DNA of 36,429 nt from Plakobranchus ocellatus (Eukaryota > Mollusca > Gastropoda > Plakobranchidae), in assembly GCA_019648995.1 (NCBI GenBank), contig BLXT01005746.1, positions 887,467-923,895 of the forward strand, in the 5' to 3' direction. The first letter of the stretch is position 1; each line of letters begins with the position of its first letter. Of the stretch, positions 19,559 through 29,759 are shown piece after piece. The notes beneath the pieces were generated by a model. The model worked only from the letters and a program-made list of their open reading frames with translations, made no database searches and was not told the DNA's origin. The position numbers were made by a program, and so were the translations under genes.

Positions 19559-20063
19559 ATGGCCTTTATCGACAATAGGACAAAGATAATTTGTGCTTAT
19601 GAAATTAATCAGATTATTGTTATCATTATGCAGTATCGAATTGGTCATTAGTTCTGTTCCCACTAGGTGCATGTATTTATTTTGCTCAAATATTGAATCG
19701 CTTATGCAATTTGGTGTTAATATCGTAGAAAGGCCTTTATCGATAATGCGACAAGGAAAATGTGTGTATATAAAATGAATAAGTATTATTGTTATAGTTA
19801 TGCAGTACTGAATTGGTCATTAGTTCCGTTACCACTGTTTTTTATTTATTTTGCTCAAATATTGAATCGCTTATGCAATTTGATATTAATATCATTGAAT
19901 GGCCTTTTTTTAATAATGCGGCGAAGAAAACATGTTTATATAAGATTAATTAAGCTTAGTATTACTGTTATAATCATGCAGTGTGGAATTAGTCTTTAGT
20001 TCTGTTACGTTTATTTTGCTCAAATATAGAATCACTTATGTGATCTTATATAAATATCGTTGA
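19559..20063. repeat. ~170-bp tandem repeat, three copies
   Basis: Three units starting GGCCTTTATCGACAATAGG (19560), GGCCTTTATCGATAATGCG (19732) and GGCCTTTTTTTAATAATGCG (19901). Each contains ATGCAGT..GAATTGGTCATTAGTTC and TTTTGCTCAAATATTGAATC. The third has diverged most. The short frames within it are by-products of the repeat. Confidence 0.9.
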
Positions 20064-20929
20064 TTTGTTCCAAAACTTTGTGGTGCTCAATTATTGCCTT
20101 GGTGAACTTGATCTAGTTTTTCCCCATTTCGTTCATGTTGGAGTTGTTGGTCTTTAAAAAAAACTATTTACGGCAGCGATTTAGAGTCAGTGGTGGTGCG
20201 TGAATTACAGAAACGGTGATGCAGAAAAACAAAACCATTTTAAGGAAAGTACGCGTAAAATTTAAAATATCCTACTGATGACCAGGTGTTTGTATTTTCA
20301 TTTGAATCAGCGAATCTGCAAGGAAAGCAAAGCAGTTTTTTTCCTTAATTTCTCACTGTAAACCTCCAACTTTCCGTACCATGAAGAATTTTGTTTTTAA
20401 GCTAAAAATCTTTGAATCTTTGAGATCCAAGCTTCTTTATTTATAATCTTTCCTCCAATTTTGACCTCACGAATGGTTGAACGAATAAGGCATTGACGTG
20501 ATTCATCACTCGCAAAATCATAAAATTTCATACATTTTTAAAACAATTAGACAGAATAAATCTATTCAGGTAAAAATTATAACGTAAGGCTTGAACAAAG
20601 CTCTTGAAGGGAATCGCCAAAGCTAAACGTAAGACTTCGGTATAAAGTGTCACAAGCCTTAAAACACTAATAGGGTCCACTCGCACTTTGGATAACTGTC
20701 ACTAACGAGTTAGAGGCTGGAGCTGGACGAAATCTTGATCCACCGACACATTTTTTTTCAGGGGATTTTCTACCAGTATGGCTGTAATTTCTTATTAAGA
20801 CCTCTTATAATGCTTTCTTAACGTGTAGCCTTGCTGGTTCCAGATTTTTTCCTGATCTATGGCAATCCCGCGCTGATTCCAAGTCATTTTACAACACCAT
20901 GACAAGCTTGCGCAACATTTGACGCAACC
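20064..20929. other. Intergenic, no recognised feature
   Basis: No exon-like frame or repeat recognised. Confidence 0.5.
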
Positions 20930-20954
20930 CCGCCTCCCCTTTTCCGGGAGGCGG
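20930..20954. other. Perfect 9-bp GC-rich hairpin
   Basis: CCGCCTCCC pairs with GGGAGGCGG across a 7-nt loop (CTTTTCC). It lies in a short GC-rich island (about 20870-21030) in otherwise AT-rich DNA. No RNA gene family is recognised. Confidence 0.6.
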
Positions 20955-23384
20955 TAGACGAAAGGTGTCTCGCAGGTCTATATTTAGCGCTTTATAATTC
21001 ATTGGGGTCGTGCGCTTCGCCCAGGTCTACATTGTTGCTTCAATTAAAATTTGATGCAATAAAAGATTTCACAACAGCTCAGAAAAAAATGCATTTTTAA
21101 AAGCGCGGATAAACAAACATTTATAAAAGCCCATCCAACTCTAATTCAAATGAAATTCCACCGTTAATCTATATAAAGAGACAAAATCCACTTAAATAAC
21201 CTGCCAAAAACTTTTAAATGCTTTAGGAGGTATGAAACGTTCTTTAAAAGTAATTTCAGAAAATGAGCCGGTCATGCTGTGAAGAAATGTTTATACCGTC
21301 CTAGATCTCTAGCCTTACCGCCCTTCCTTTGTGTTTTACAAGGGAGCTATAAAAGGAGCAGATTGTCCTAGTTTATCTAAAATAAGTCTTTTGGCTGATG
21401 GTTTTCTAATCAGGAAAAAGAACTTCCAAGAAATTCGATGGGGGTTGATCACCTGCTCCATTCGAACCAATAGCGTGCCGACGCTTTTTTGTTTCAATTA
21501 GTCGTTGACAAATTCTTGGGATAACATGTTTTAGATTCTGCTATTTATTAACATAAAAACGTCGCTTATGAGGTAAGGCGCAAACTGCAATACTAAATAG
21601 ATAACACACGATGACTGTTTTAGAATACAGGACAAATTGTTATGTTCGACGTTCTGCATAAAGGACCTATTGCATTTCATTTCGAAAAAAGAGAAGTTAA
21701 TTTTGTATGAATAAGCAATTTCTTTAGACACTGTCGCTTAAGTGTGCTTGTTCTTTTTTGTTTTTTGTTTTTTTTTTGTTTTTTTTTCCTACATTTTTCA
21801 ATAATTTCAACACAAGCAAGTATAACGTACGTGTATTCTGTTTCATAGGAAAATTCAGTCACGAAAAGACAAGCCAGGGCAGAAAAATAATTAAGTTAGA
21901 TATAGTGCAAGAAACCAATGTATCTCCCTTTTTCTTCATAAGCTCCATCTTGTCCAAATCCTGATTTTCAATCCAAATTCTTCCTCTGCTTCCTCTGTAT
22001 GTATATATATTCTATATAGTATATATAAATGTATGTAATATATAATAAGTGTCTATGAACCTTAATTAATCGATATGTAAATGAAGTTTGTAACTGCTTA
22101 CGTTGGTTTCGAATTAATTTTTAGGTTAGTTTTCAGCCAAAAAAATGCCGATTTTCCTTCTGCAAATGCTTTTTCAAATTTAAAAAATACTTCAATATAT
22201 ATAGAAAAATGCCTCAATGTTTTGTTCAGGAAAAACAATTCAAATAATAACCATATTGATTCGTATTTAAGTCATGTGTTTGCTTAGATTGCTACATAAA
22301 CGCGATCGTAAAAGCACGGAAAGCGATACGAAATTCTCGGTCTTGATATAAGCTACAGGGTTTTCAATGTTTAGGTCTTGCATTCTTCGCTTTTGTCGTC
22401 AATTTAAAGTTATGAAGAAATCTTTGCTTTCGATAAATAGCATCTCGTTGTTCAATTTTGTCAGATAAATTTGGCCTTCCATGAAAATCACATTCTCAAT
22501 GGATTCTACTCGCTCCCGACGTCTTTAATGCCTATGGTTTTGGAAGAAAAAAATAAAAAAACTTGAGAAATATCACTTAGAAAACAGGCTGTGTTACTTT
22601 CAAAATTGACTTGCGCTTTCAAGTTGTGGCTGTCCACGTAATTGATATAGATGAGAAACGCAGCTAAAATCACAGTCTTGTCTAGATGGACTTTGTACTC
22701 GTTTTGTGCCTTTTCGTGGCGCATTTTTAAGGCCGCTCACCAGTTACGTATACACCAATACCATCATCATCATTTTTTTTTCTTTAATTCATTTGACGAT
22801 ACCTTACTCTTACCCTCTCTTCTTTTTTCGCACCCGTTATTCAGTGCTCAAGTGAGCTACATTGCGGTTAGTGACACGGGAAGACCTTGATACAGAAATA
22901 GAGCTTGTAATTCCCTTCTACGCCAATCGAAATTTAATGCAATAGAGCAAAGAAACTTACATTGTTCTAAGAAATCAAAACCTGAGTCGCATTTGTTATT
23001 ATTGCAAATTGATTAGTAATATTTTTTTCGTTTTTTGGTGCTAAATTAAATAAAGGGAGATAATAAGGCTTTTAAAAACTAGTTCAGGGGAAATAATATT
23101 CGATAGTAGAGAGTTTTTTTATACCTCATAAAAAAAAAAATAAGTAAAGTTCAAAGCATCCAGAAAAGTTTATGTTTTTCAAACTCTTCATATAACTTAG
23201 CACAAAAACTAAGTTGTCCCTCGCGCCTGTCGGAAGAAAAAGGTTGAGTTTTTAACCATTGTTTTAGTTGGAGAGCCAGTATATCTAGTTAATCGTTGAA
23301 ACTAAATTGATGCTCTTAAATTTTGTCCGTTCCATATTCGGCAAGACTTGAAGTGATTTCTGTTCTGAAGTCTACTAAAAACAA
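20955..23384. other. Intergenic, no recognised gene
   Basis: AT-rich. Contains a TATAAAAGGAG at about 21350 and a CCAAT at about 21467, but no gene follows. An AT-only stretch lies at about 22000-22065. A minus-strand frame at 22506-22724 reads somewhat protein-like, but I cannot place it. Confidence 0.4.
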
Positions 23385-23555
23385 CTTATTTAGATGTAAA
23401 AACTTGATGGTTCTGAAACCTACACCAATATTTATTGCTCAAGTTCCTGCAGTAAAAATATCTCATTTTGTGGCGTCAACATGTCAATAGTTTAACTGTG
23501 GCTTACAAATAACAATTTTTTTTTCTTATTTCTGCTTGGTCTGACAAGTTATAAT
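23385..23555 (+). repeat. Dispersed repeat, copy A
   Basis: From TTATTTAGATGTAAAAACTTG to TTATTTCTGCTTGGTCTGAC it matches the reverse complement of about 34683-34853 over roughly 165 bp with scattered differences. Neither copy has recognisable TIRs or a tRNA-like head. Confidence 0.85.
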
Positions 23556-23618
23556 TAAATTTTTACTCAAACACTTAGATTTACAGAATCGTCGTCCTAT
23601 CGAAGGCAGTGTGGACAG

Positions 23619-23691
23619 CAAGGGAAGCTACCACGATTATTAGGCGATATAACTATCGAATTCCTATAACTATTGTGGGGTAGTTTCCCTT
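23619..23691. other. Imperfect inverted repeat / possible small foldback element
   Basis: AAGGGAAGCTACCAC (about 23620-23634) and GTGGGGTAGTTTCCCTT (about 23675-23691) are near-complementary ends around a 40-nt centre that itself holds repeated ATAACTAT. Could be a tiny foldback element or a hairpin RNA; undetermined. Confidence 0.45.
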
Positions 23692-24139
23692 TATATAGAA
23701 TTCAAAACGGTGTGGCCCTTTGGTACAGATGTGATTATTTCGCTGTAGGGAAAGCCAATCATGTATGATGAGGAGAGCAATGCAGATAGCTAATCCATAT
23801 ATTATCTTCAGGAAAAGCCAGTTAATTACCTGTCTGACATCATTTTTATGTTTGAGAGCTTGTTACTGACAGAGTTATCACAATGTTTTTATACAAGATG
23901 ATACAACAGTGTCTTGACTCTAGGACTGGACAAGAGAGTACTTTACTGATTCTTTACGTAAGTTATGCAACGTGCATCGTACTTTCACCATTATGGATAT
24001 ACATTTATGTTACAGTAATCTCCTGTTTTCACGATAAAACAAGTCACCACAATGATATCGCCCATGCTGTCTTTGAGGTCGTCAAGAGATCAATAGAGAT
24101 TGGATGAAGAAATTAATTTTTAGTGCGATCGTGTTCCAG

Positions 24140-24360
24140 ATCTCTCTCATGTAAAAAACTCTGTGCCATTAACTTTCCTGGTTTGTCCATTATTGCCTTC
24201 TATTCGGATTGCTACAATGTTTTCTAGATCGTCTTAGAGGTTTTTTGGGTTTTTTTTTTTAGTATAATGTGGTAGATAATCTCTGCCAAGCACTTTCATG
24301 GCTTGTTGGTAACCGCCCTTGTTTGGATTGCTGAAACTGTTTTGTAAATGGACTCATGTT
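24140..24360. repeat. Diverged ~125-bp tandem duplication
   Basis: CTCTGTGCCATTAACTTTCC..GGATTGCTACAATGTTTTCTAGAT and CTCTGCCAAGCACTTTCATG..GGATTGCTGAAACTGTTTTGTAAAT align in order. An old two-copy duplication. Confidence 0.55.
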
Positions 24361-24531
24361 AATATAGAGGAGATGAGCATCTAACCAAAAAAAATACAGG
24401 AGTGGCGTTTTGGGAATGGCTGGATGGGGTGGGTCGCATCCTCGAAGGTACGGATTGCCGTTAAAGCTTCGTTTTGGCATATTCTGTGATCACGATATTC
24501 CGCCTGCGGGGAGGTAAGGGGGGGAAATCGG

Positions 24532-24665
24532 ATTGAACAAGTTGATCTCAGGCTTTTAGGCCCTCCATCAGGCCAGGGCGCCGGTGACGGGGCTCGAACC
24601 CGCGACAGAAGGAGTCCCTGCAGATATCAGGGTGGACTCGCTAGCCACTGTGCCACCGACGCCCC
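24532..24665 (-). mobile_element. tRNA-derived SINE, copy 2
   Basis: Same family as 3010-3165. Read on the minus strand: GGGGCGTCGGTGGCACAGTGG, A-box TGGCACAGTGG (24645-24655), B-box GGTTCGAGCCC (24590-24600), then GGAGGGCCTAAAAGCCTGAG near the tail. GGAAATCGG flanks both sides (24523-24531 and 24666-24674) as a target duplication. The promoter boxes match consensus better than in copy 1, so it is younger. The frame reading GLEPATEGVPADIRVDSLAT is the translated SINE, not a gene. Confidence 0.92.
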
Positions 24666-24884
24666 GGAAATCGGTTACATGTAGAATAGATGAGAGCTCT
24701 CTCTATCTCCCTCTTGATTTTTCTAACTCCGTTGCCTTTTATCAATGCCGCTTTTGTCTCCGCATAAGTTTCATGTAAAGCTTAGGGGACTAAAAACAAA
24801 ATTTAGAACATAAAAAAGAGAAAAGAAAGAGGTCCTCATATCAGCATTAAGTAGCGAAAAAAAATCAAATACATTCTTAATCTA

Positions 24885-24891
<7 letters not shown>

Positions 24892-24966
<75 letters not shown>
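24892..24966. repeat. (TA)n microsatellite
   Basis: About 35 uninterrupted TA dinucleotides after a short TG stretch. Confidence 0.98.
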
Positions 24967-24969
<3 letters not shown>

Positions 24970-25004
24970 TGTATTATAGAGATTTCTTACATTGATTGAG
25001 ATCT

Positions 25005-25745
25005 GGCACGTGGAACAACTCAGAATCAGCTTCCTTATTCGAGCTGTCTATGACCTTTTGCCCTCAAATGCAAATCTGGTACGGTGGAGAATTAAATATG
25101 CCCACTTTGCCGAGAGTAGCAGACTACAGAACATGTTCTCAGGTCCAGCAAAGTATCCCTAAGCCAGGGCAGGTACACTTGGCGCCACAAAAGAGTATTA
25201 CAAGAACTTCCTATAGCAATACTTGACGCAAAAGGTCTGAATGTCCAACTAAAGGCAAGGGCACTATGAGTCACATCAGAGGGTGGAACCAAATCCTGCT
25301 GTGGAAGTGCCGCTAGCATGGAGACTCAGAATGAAGAGCTCACTGGATGGGTGTGATCTTTGGGAATTTTCAGTTGATCTCCCCGAATGGAGCAGACATT
25401 TTAATTTCATTCAGAATACAGGAGTGAGGCCGTCTATTTCATTCAAGTGCTAATCGATATGTCATCGTGGTCGAACTGACAGCACTATACAAGAGTAGAA
25501 TGGAAGAGGCCAATACATATACAAGAGATCAACACAAAATATGAGCAAAGAGCTGAAAAAAGCTGGGTATAATTTATAGATCTTGCCTATAAGGGTTAGC
25601 TCTAGGGGATTTGTTGGAACATCAGCCTACAACCTTCTGAGCGAACTCTCGTCAATGGCCAGAGAAGAACCAAAGCTCTTAAAGCACTAGCTGAGACTGC
25701 CGAAAATACCTCTCGATGGATCGTGAGTAAAATGAATAGGCTGTT
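25005..25745 (+). pseudogene. Decayed non-LTR element, C-terminal region with a restriction-like endonuclease
   Basis: Across several frames and stops the plus strand reads RIRAVYDLLPSNANLV-like sequence, a Cys-poor zinc-finger area, then HFNFIQNTGVRP followed by RYVIVVELT, and later TSAYNLLSELSSMARE and ALKALAETAENTSRW. The RPD..(x10-15)..VVELTxP arrangement is the catalytic core of the restriction-enzyme-like endonuclease in R2/NeSL/Hero-type LINEs. Here the catalytic Asp after RP is lost, and there are at least seven stops. Only the end of the protein is present; no RT domain is seen upstream. Confidence 0.6.
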
Positions 25746-25819
25746 ACTTTATAAGTAATGCATTTCCTCCATCTATCGGGAGTATCTCTGGCATTAGCGT
25801 CAGAGTGTTTGGAAAAGTC

Positions 25820-25860
25820 AGCACAGTTAAAAAAGAAATAGGTTGTGGGTTCAAAACCCA
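25820..25860 (+). other. Possible tRNA-like / SINE relic (plus)
   Basis: TCAGCACAGTT (about 25818-25828) followed by GTGGGTTCAAAACCC (25845-25859) resembles degenerate A- and B-boxes with short spacing. No tail or target duplication identified. Confidence 0.2.
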
Positions 25861-25894
25861 AAAAGCTGAGGCTTAAAAAAAACAAAACAAAAGG

Positions 25895-26035
25895 ACGGTA
25901 GCACAGTTCACTTAGGAGTCATGACCTTGGTGTAACCAGCCTCCCTTTGAGTATCAAAAGTTCAGAACCGAAACACTTGCCTTAGGGATATTTTTTTTAT
26001 TTCTGCTGGCTTGCTACCAATTGAGCCATGACAAT
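25895..26035 (-). other. Possible tRNA-like / SINE relic (minus)
   Basis: On the minus strand TGGCTCAATTGGTAGCAAGC (26010-26029) is a good tRNA D-arm/A-box match, followed about 50 nt later by CGGTTCTGAACTTTTGATAC, a degenerate B-box. Different from the SINE family at 24532. Confidence 0.35.
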
Positions 26036-26039
26036 TCCT

Positions 26040-27034
26040 ATTACTTTCCAAAATGAGAACAATATAAAAAATGTATAATACGATTTGTTAGAGAAAGTGC
26101 TTTTATTTGATACAGGCAGTGATAATTTACATGTAATTCAAAAACAACATTTAGAAGTAAAATTTCTATGTTACAATATCTGTGAAAAAATTTATTGATC
26201 ATAATAATTGTCGAAACAACCCATTGTGAAGCATCTTCATCCGCCCCTCTCCCTCAACCAACAAATATACATTATAGATTAAAGAACTGGAAAACAAACC
26301 GTTGTCTTGTTTGTTCCTAAAATATTGAGCTCTAGCTGCAGAGACATTTTTAAAAGGCAGCTTTGAATGTAAATAAAAGTAAAGCGTGACAGTAAATTTA
26401 ATTCCATGTTGTCATGTTATATTGAGAAGATATTTTGTTTTAAATGTTGCTATCTTGTTTGTAAAATACTTTCAAAGCTATATTGATTGAGATCGTTAAA
26501 AAAAAAAAACGGGTATGAGGTCAATGTTGATGATTACATTAAAAAAAATTTTATCTGACTTAATTAGGCTCCCTTTCATCGGCCTAACAATAGCAATAAT
26601 AGCAACAAAAACAAAAAAAAACCGACAACAACATCACTACCAACAGCAGAAACAACAAAAATTTTTTAGTGGCAAGAAACTTCAAAAAACAACAGATCGT
26701 CTTTCTAATGCCAGGCACACAAAAAGTGAACACCCAAGATACGTTTTCTTTTGTTTGTTTTTTTTAAAACAAGATTCCATATATTTAACTTTACATGGCA
26801 ATAACGATTAGAATGACTGGAAACACTCTCGAGATTTTGAACTTGATTTGAAAATTCTTATGAAGTGTAATATTTGCTTTAAAGAAAAAGAATATAATGT
26901 ATGAAACTGAGTGACTTCAAGTTTTTTGTCTTTAAAACATAAGAGTTGAACAAAGCGGTAAGTCCAAATGTATTGAATCATTTTTTTATCCTATCTGGTA
27001 AAGTAAAATTGTTAAGAACATTTCAATTGGCATA
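26040..27034. other. Intergenic, no recognised gene
   Basis: AT-rich. Contains a CAA/CAG-rich low-complexity stretch at about 26595-26665 that gives a Gln/Lys-rich frame, which I do not accept as a gene. Confidence 0.5.
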
Positions 27035-27630
27035 TTCTAGATACACTTTTCAAATATCTAGGTTACCTGATAACATCAGATGGCAGATACACAAGTGAAA
27101 TAAGTAAAAGAAAAAGAACTGACATGGCCAAAGATACATTCCAAAAAATGAAACCAATATTGGCAAACAGAAACATAAATATGTAAATCATTAAAACATA
27201 TGTATGGTCAGTACTTTTGTATGGTAGTGAGTGTTAGACAATTAACAAAGAAATACAAAACTAACTAGAAGCAGTAGAGATGTGGTTTATCAGAAGAATG
27301 ATGAGGATATCATGGACAGAAAAAAAGTCAAATGAATTGGTATTGAAAGAGATTAATCACTAGTAAAACCATAAGACAGAGGCAACTATAGTTTTTAGGC
27401 CATATTTGCCGACATAGGGGTTTAGAAAACTTAGCAATCACTGGAAAGATTGAAGGCAAACGCAGTAGAGGTAGACAGAGAATATCTTTTATTGAAAGTC
27501 TTAAGTCATGGGCAATAGGCAAGGGTAGTAATAACAACTCTATAAGGTTAACTGAGAATAGGTTTGAGTGGAGGAACATGATCGCCAATGTCTGTTTCAG
27601 GCAAGGCACCTGATGATGATGGTGATGATG
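27035..27630 (+). pseudogene. Decayed RTE-type LINE 3' end with GATGAT tail
   Basis: Reading through stops: YLGYLITSDGRYTSEISKRK, FQKMKPILANRNINM, YVWSVLLYGSEC, VEMWFIRRMMRISWTEK, RSRGRQRISF and RFEWRNMIANVCFRQGT. This is the C-terminal half of the endonuclease-reverse transcriptase proteins of RTE-like non-LTR elements (YLG..I.SDG.. thumb and WRNMIANA.RQGT terminus). At least five stops interrupt it. The end of the frame runs into ACCTGATGATGATGGTGATG, a short-repeat tail typical of RTE 3' ends. The 5' part is missing, as is usual for truncated LINE copies. Confidence 0.8.
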
Positions 27631-27784
27631 ATGATGAGATACAATGGGAAAACCTGATCTATCTATGGCCGCATAGCAAAACAGATGAGCTAGATATCTT
27701 GGGCGATACAAATAGTGGCTTTTGTAGGAAGCATGCCGTGCTCATCTTTAGAGCCTTCGAATCAATCATGATTCACATAAAATT

Positions 27785-28205
27785 TCTTTTAAAAATCATA
27801 GAAGGTAAATTGAATTATATCATAAATAACGAACATATCTATTCTCAAGAAAGTAAATTACATTGTAGCACAAATGAAAATGTCTATCGGAAGAAGGTAA
27901 ATTGAATTATATCATAAATAACGAGCATATCTATTCTCAAGAAAGTAAATTACATTGTAGCACAAATGAAAATGTCTATCGGAAGAAGGTAAATTGAATT
28001 GTAGCATAAATAACGAGCATATATATTCTCAAGAAAGTAAATTACATTGTAGCACAAATGAAAATGTCTATCGGAAGAAGGTAAATTGAATTGTAGCATA
28101 AATAACGAGCATATCTATTCTCAAGAAAGTAAATTACATTGTAGCACAAATGAAAATGTCTATTCTGAAGAAGGAAAATTGAATGTAGCGCAAATGAAAA
28201 TATCT
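27785..28205. repeat. 92-bp tandem repeat built of two related ~46-bp halves
   Basis: GAAGG recurs at 27801, 27893, 27985 and 28077 (exact 92-bp period) and at 28170. Each unit holds two related halves, GTAAATTGAATTATATCATA..ATATCTATTCTCAA and GTAAATTACATTGTAGCACA..ATGTCTATCGGAA, so it is a dimeric higher-order repeat. Units are nearly identical. 92 is not divisible by 3, so the frames across it are not a repeat protein. Confidence 0.95.
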
Positions 28206-28970
28206 ATCTGCAGCTTTCACAATGTAGCAAAAGTAAGAGTAATAGTAGGAGTAAGATCTGACTACAATATACTATAATTATTATATGCAGGGCCACCACT
28301 CAGGGAGCACTACAAATAATATAAAATTCAGTCTACAAAGAAAGCAATCGCGTTTAAATTATAATATGAGGTAAAGGATGATGGAGAAAAAAAATCTTTA
28401 GTTAGTGGATATTTCGAGTATTGCAAAGTAAAAAGTAATAGCCAATTTACATCAAAACTTTCTTGCTTTTGTAATCATGTCTTCATCATTTTGGTAAAAT
28501 AATAATTACAATGAGCTGTAATTCCTAAGTCTCAAATGTTTTCTTTTGAACTTTTTTTTTAGGGGACTTAAATGAAAGCAAATTCAAAACAATTCATCCA
28601 AAGAGACTTAGAAACGTGAAAGAAAATTACAAGAAAATGTATTGAAGGGACAAATCTACTCTTTTCATAGACGAAAAACTTGCAAAGGTTTTGTTGCGTT
28701 TTCACCACTAATCAATTCAGGGTTTCTCTAGAAAGAGACAACTGTTGGTTGTTTTTGTAAAAACAAACGATAAAATTTTAATAGAATTCTTTTGTGGATA
28801 AGTTTTTGCTCATGGAGAATTCAAAAAGTGTCCATGATCCAAACTAAAGTCGATAGTTAGCATTGATCAACCTCGGTCTCAATCGAACGTAATGAAAATC
28901 GAAACAGACTGTTTGAATTGTGCCCATTAAATATTTTCTTGACACTCTCTTTCACTATCGATTTTTTGTT
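28206..28970. other. Intergenic, no recognised feature
   Basis: AT-rich; nothing recognised on either strand. Confidence 0.5.
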
Positions 28971-29081
28971 CCTCCCTCCCTCCTCCCCCCTCCCCCCTTT
29001 CCCTCTCTCTCTGTCTCTCTTTCTCTCTTTTTTTCTCTCCCTCTCTCTGTCTCTCTCTCTTTCTCTCTCTCCCTCTCTCTG

Positions 29082-29133
<52 letters not shown>
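28971..29133. repeat. (CT)n / C+T-rich microsatellite
   Basis: Polypyrimidine tract starting with CCTCC repeats and ending in (CT)n. Apparent frames are pure Ser/Leu. Confidence 0.97.
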
Positions 29134-29134
<1 letters not shown>

Positions 29135-29759
29135 GTTACTCTTTTCCGCTGTTGTCTTAAGTTCGTTCTTCCAATTTTATTTAGTTCATCTTTGTCTCTC
29201 TTATTTGAAGCACAATATTTGCTTTTAACACTGTGTACTTAATATCTTTGTATGAGGAAAATGGCGCTTAAAAAGAAAAGTACTTTATGCCTTTATCTCC
29301 GTCAAATGTATTGCATATCTTTTGTAAATTAATACTCTTTGAAATCGATTACTGTTTTTCATGAGCCCACAATATCTCGTTTGATCGACGGGCCCCTTTA
29401 TTTTCGTTTAAGCAAAAAAAAAAAATGTTTTCACCTAAACCGAGGATAGAACTGAGCTAGGACGCTTAGTTTTTAACGTGACGGGGAAGGAAAGTTTATT
29501 TTTGTATATCGAGGCCTTAAAAATTTCGTCCACTCATTAGACCATTAGATTACTACAAAACGTAGAGCTTTAAAGTTTTCAGGAAAGGTGACCGACTCTT
29601 TCACGTACAATTCTTTTTTCTTTCTGTCCATGGAAAAAAAGAAATTGAAATTTTCGAATAATTTTAATGCATGTGTGGATTTGGTTCAAATTTTATTAGG
29701 CCAAAGCGACTTCAGTATCTGTTCTAATATGTCTTGTGTCAATTTTTTTCTGTAGACAC
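29134..29759. other. Intergenic, no recognised feature
   Basis: No gene or repeat recognised. It lies just 3' of the broken Gypsy pol, so the missing 3' LTR would be expected here, but no LTR ends are apparent. Confidence 0.4.

Noticed and set aside
21340..21500. TATAAAAGG and CCAAT motifs as a promoter
   Set aside because: No gene follows on either strand within several kilobases; such motifs are expected by chance.
22506..22724. 72-codon minus frame (MRHEKAQNEYKVHLDKTVIL...)
   Set aside because: Looks somewhat protein-like but has no convincing family, splice partner or neighbour; too short to support.
23883..24107. 74-codon plus frame with a hydrophobic segment
   Set aside because: No homology recognised, no splice signals or promoter; chance open frame.
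24584..24778. Frame starting MTGLEPATEGVPADIRVD
   Set aside because: It is the SINE read antisense; the same peptide arises wherever this SINE lies.
26515..26811. 98-codon Lys/Gln-rich frame
   Set aside because: Low-complexity CAA/AAA sequence in AT-rich DNA.
27785..28205. Regular 92-bp repeats considered as a CRISPR array
   Set aside because: The whole unit is repeated with no unique spacers, and the window is eukaryotic.
28918..29228. Ser/Leu-rich frames of 80 and 102 codons
   Set aside because: Pure translation of the (CT)n tract.
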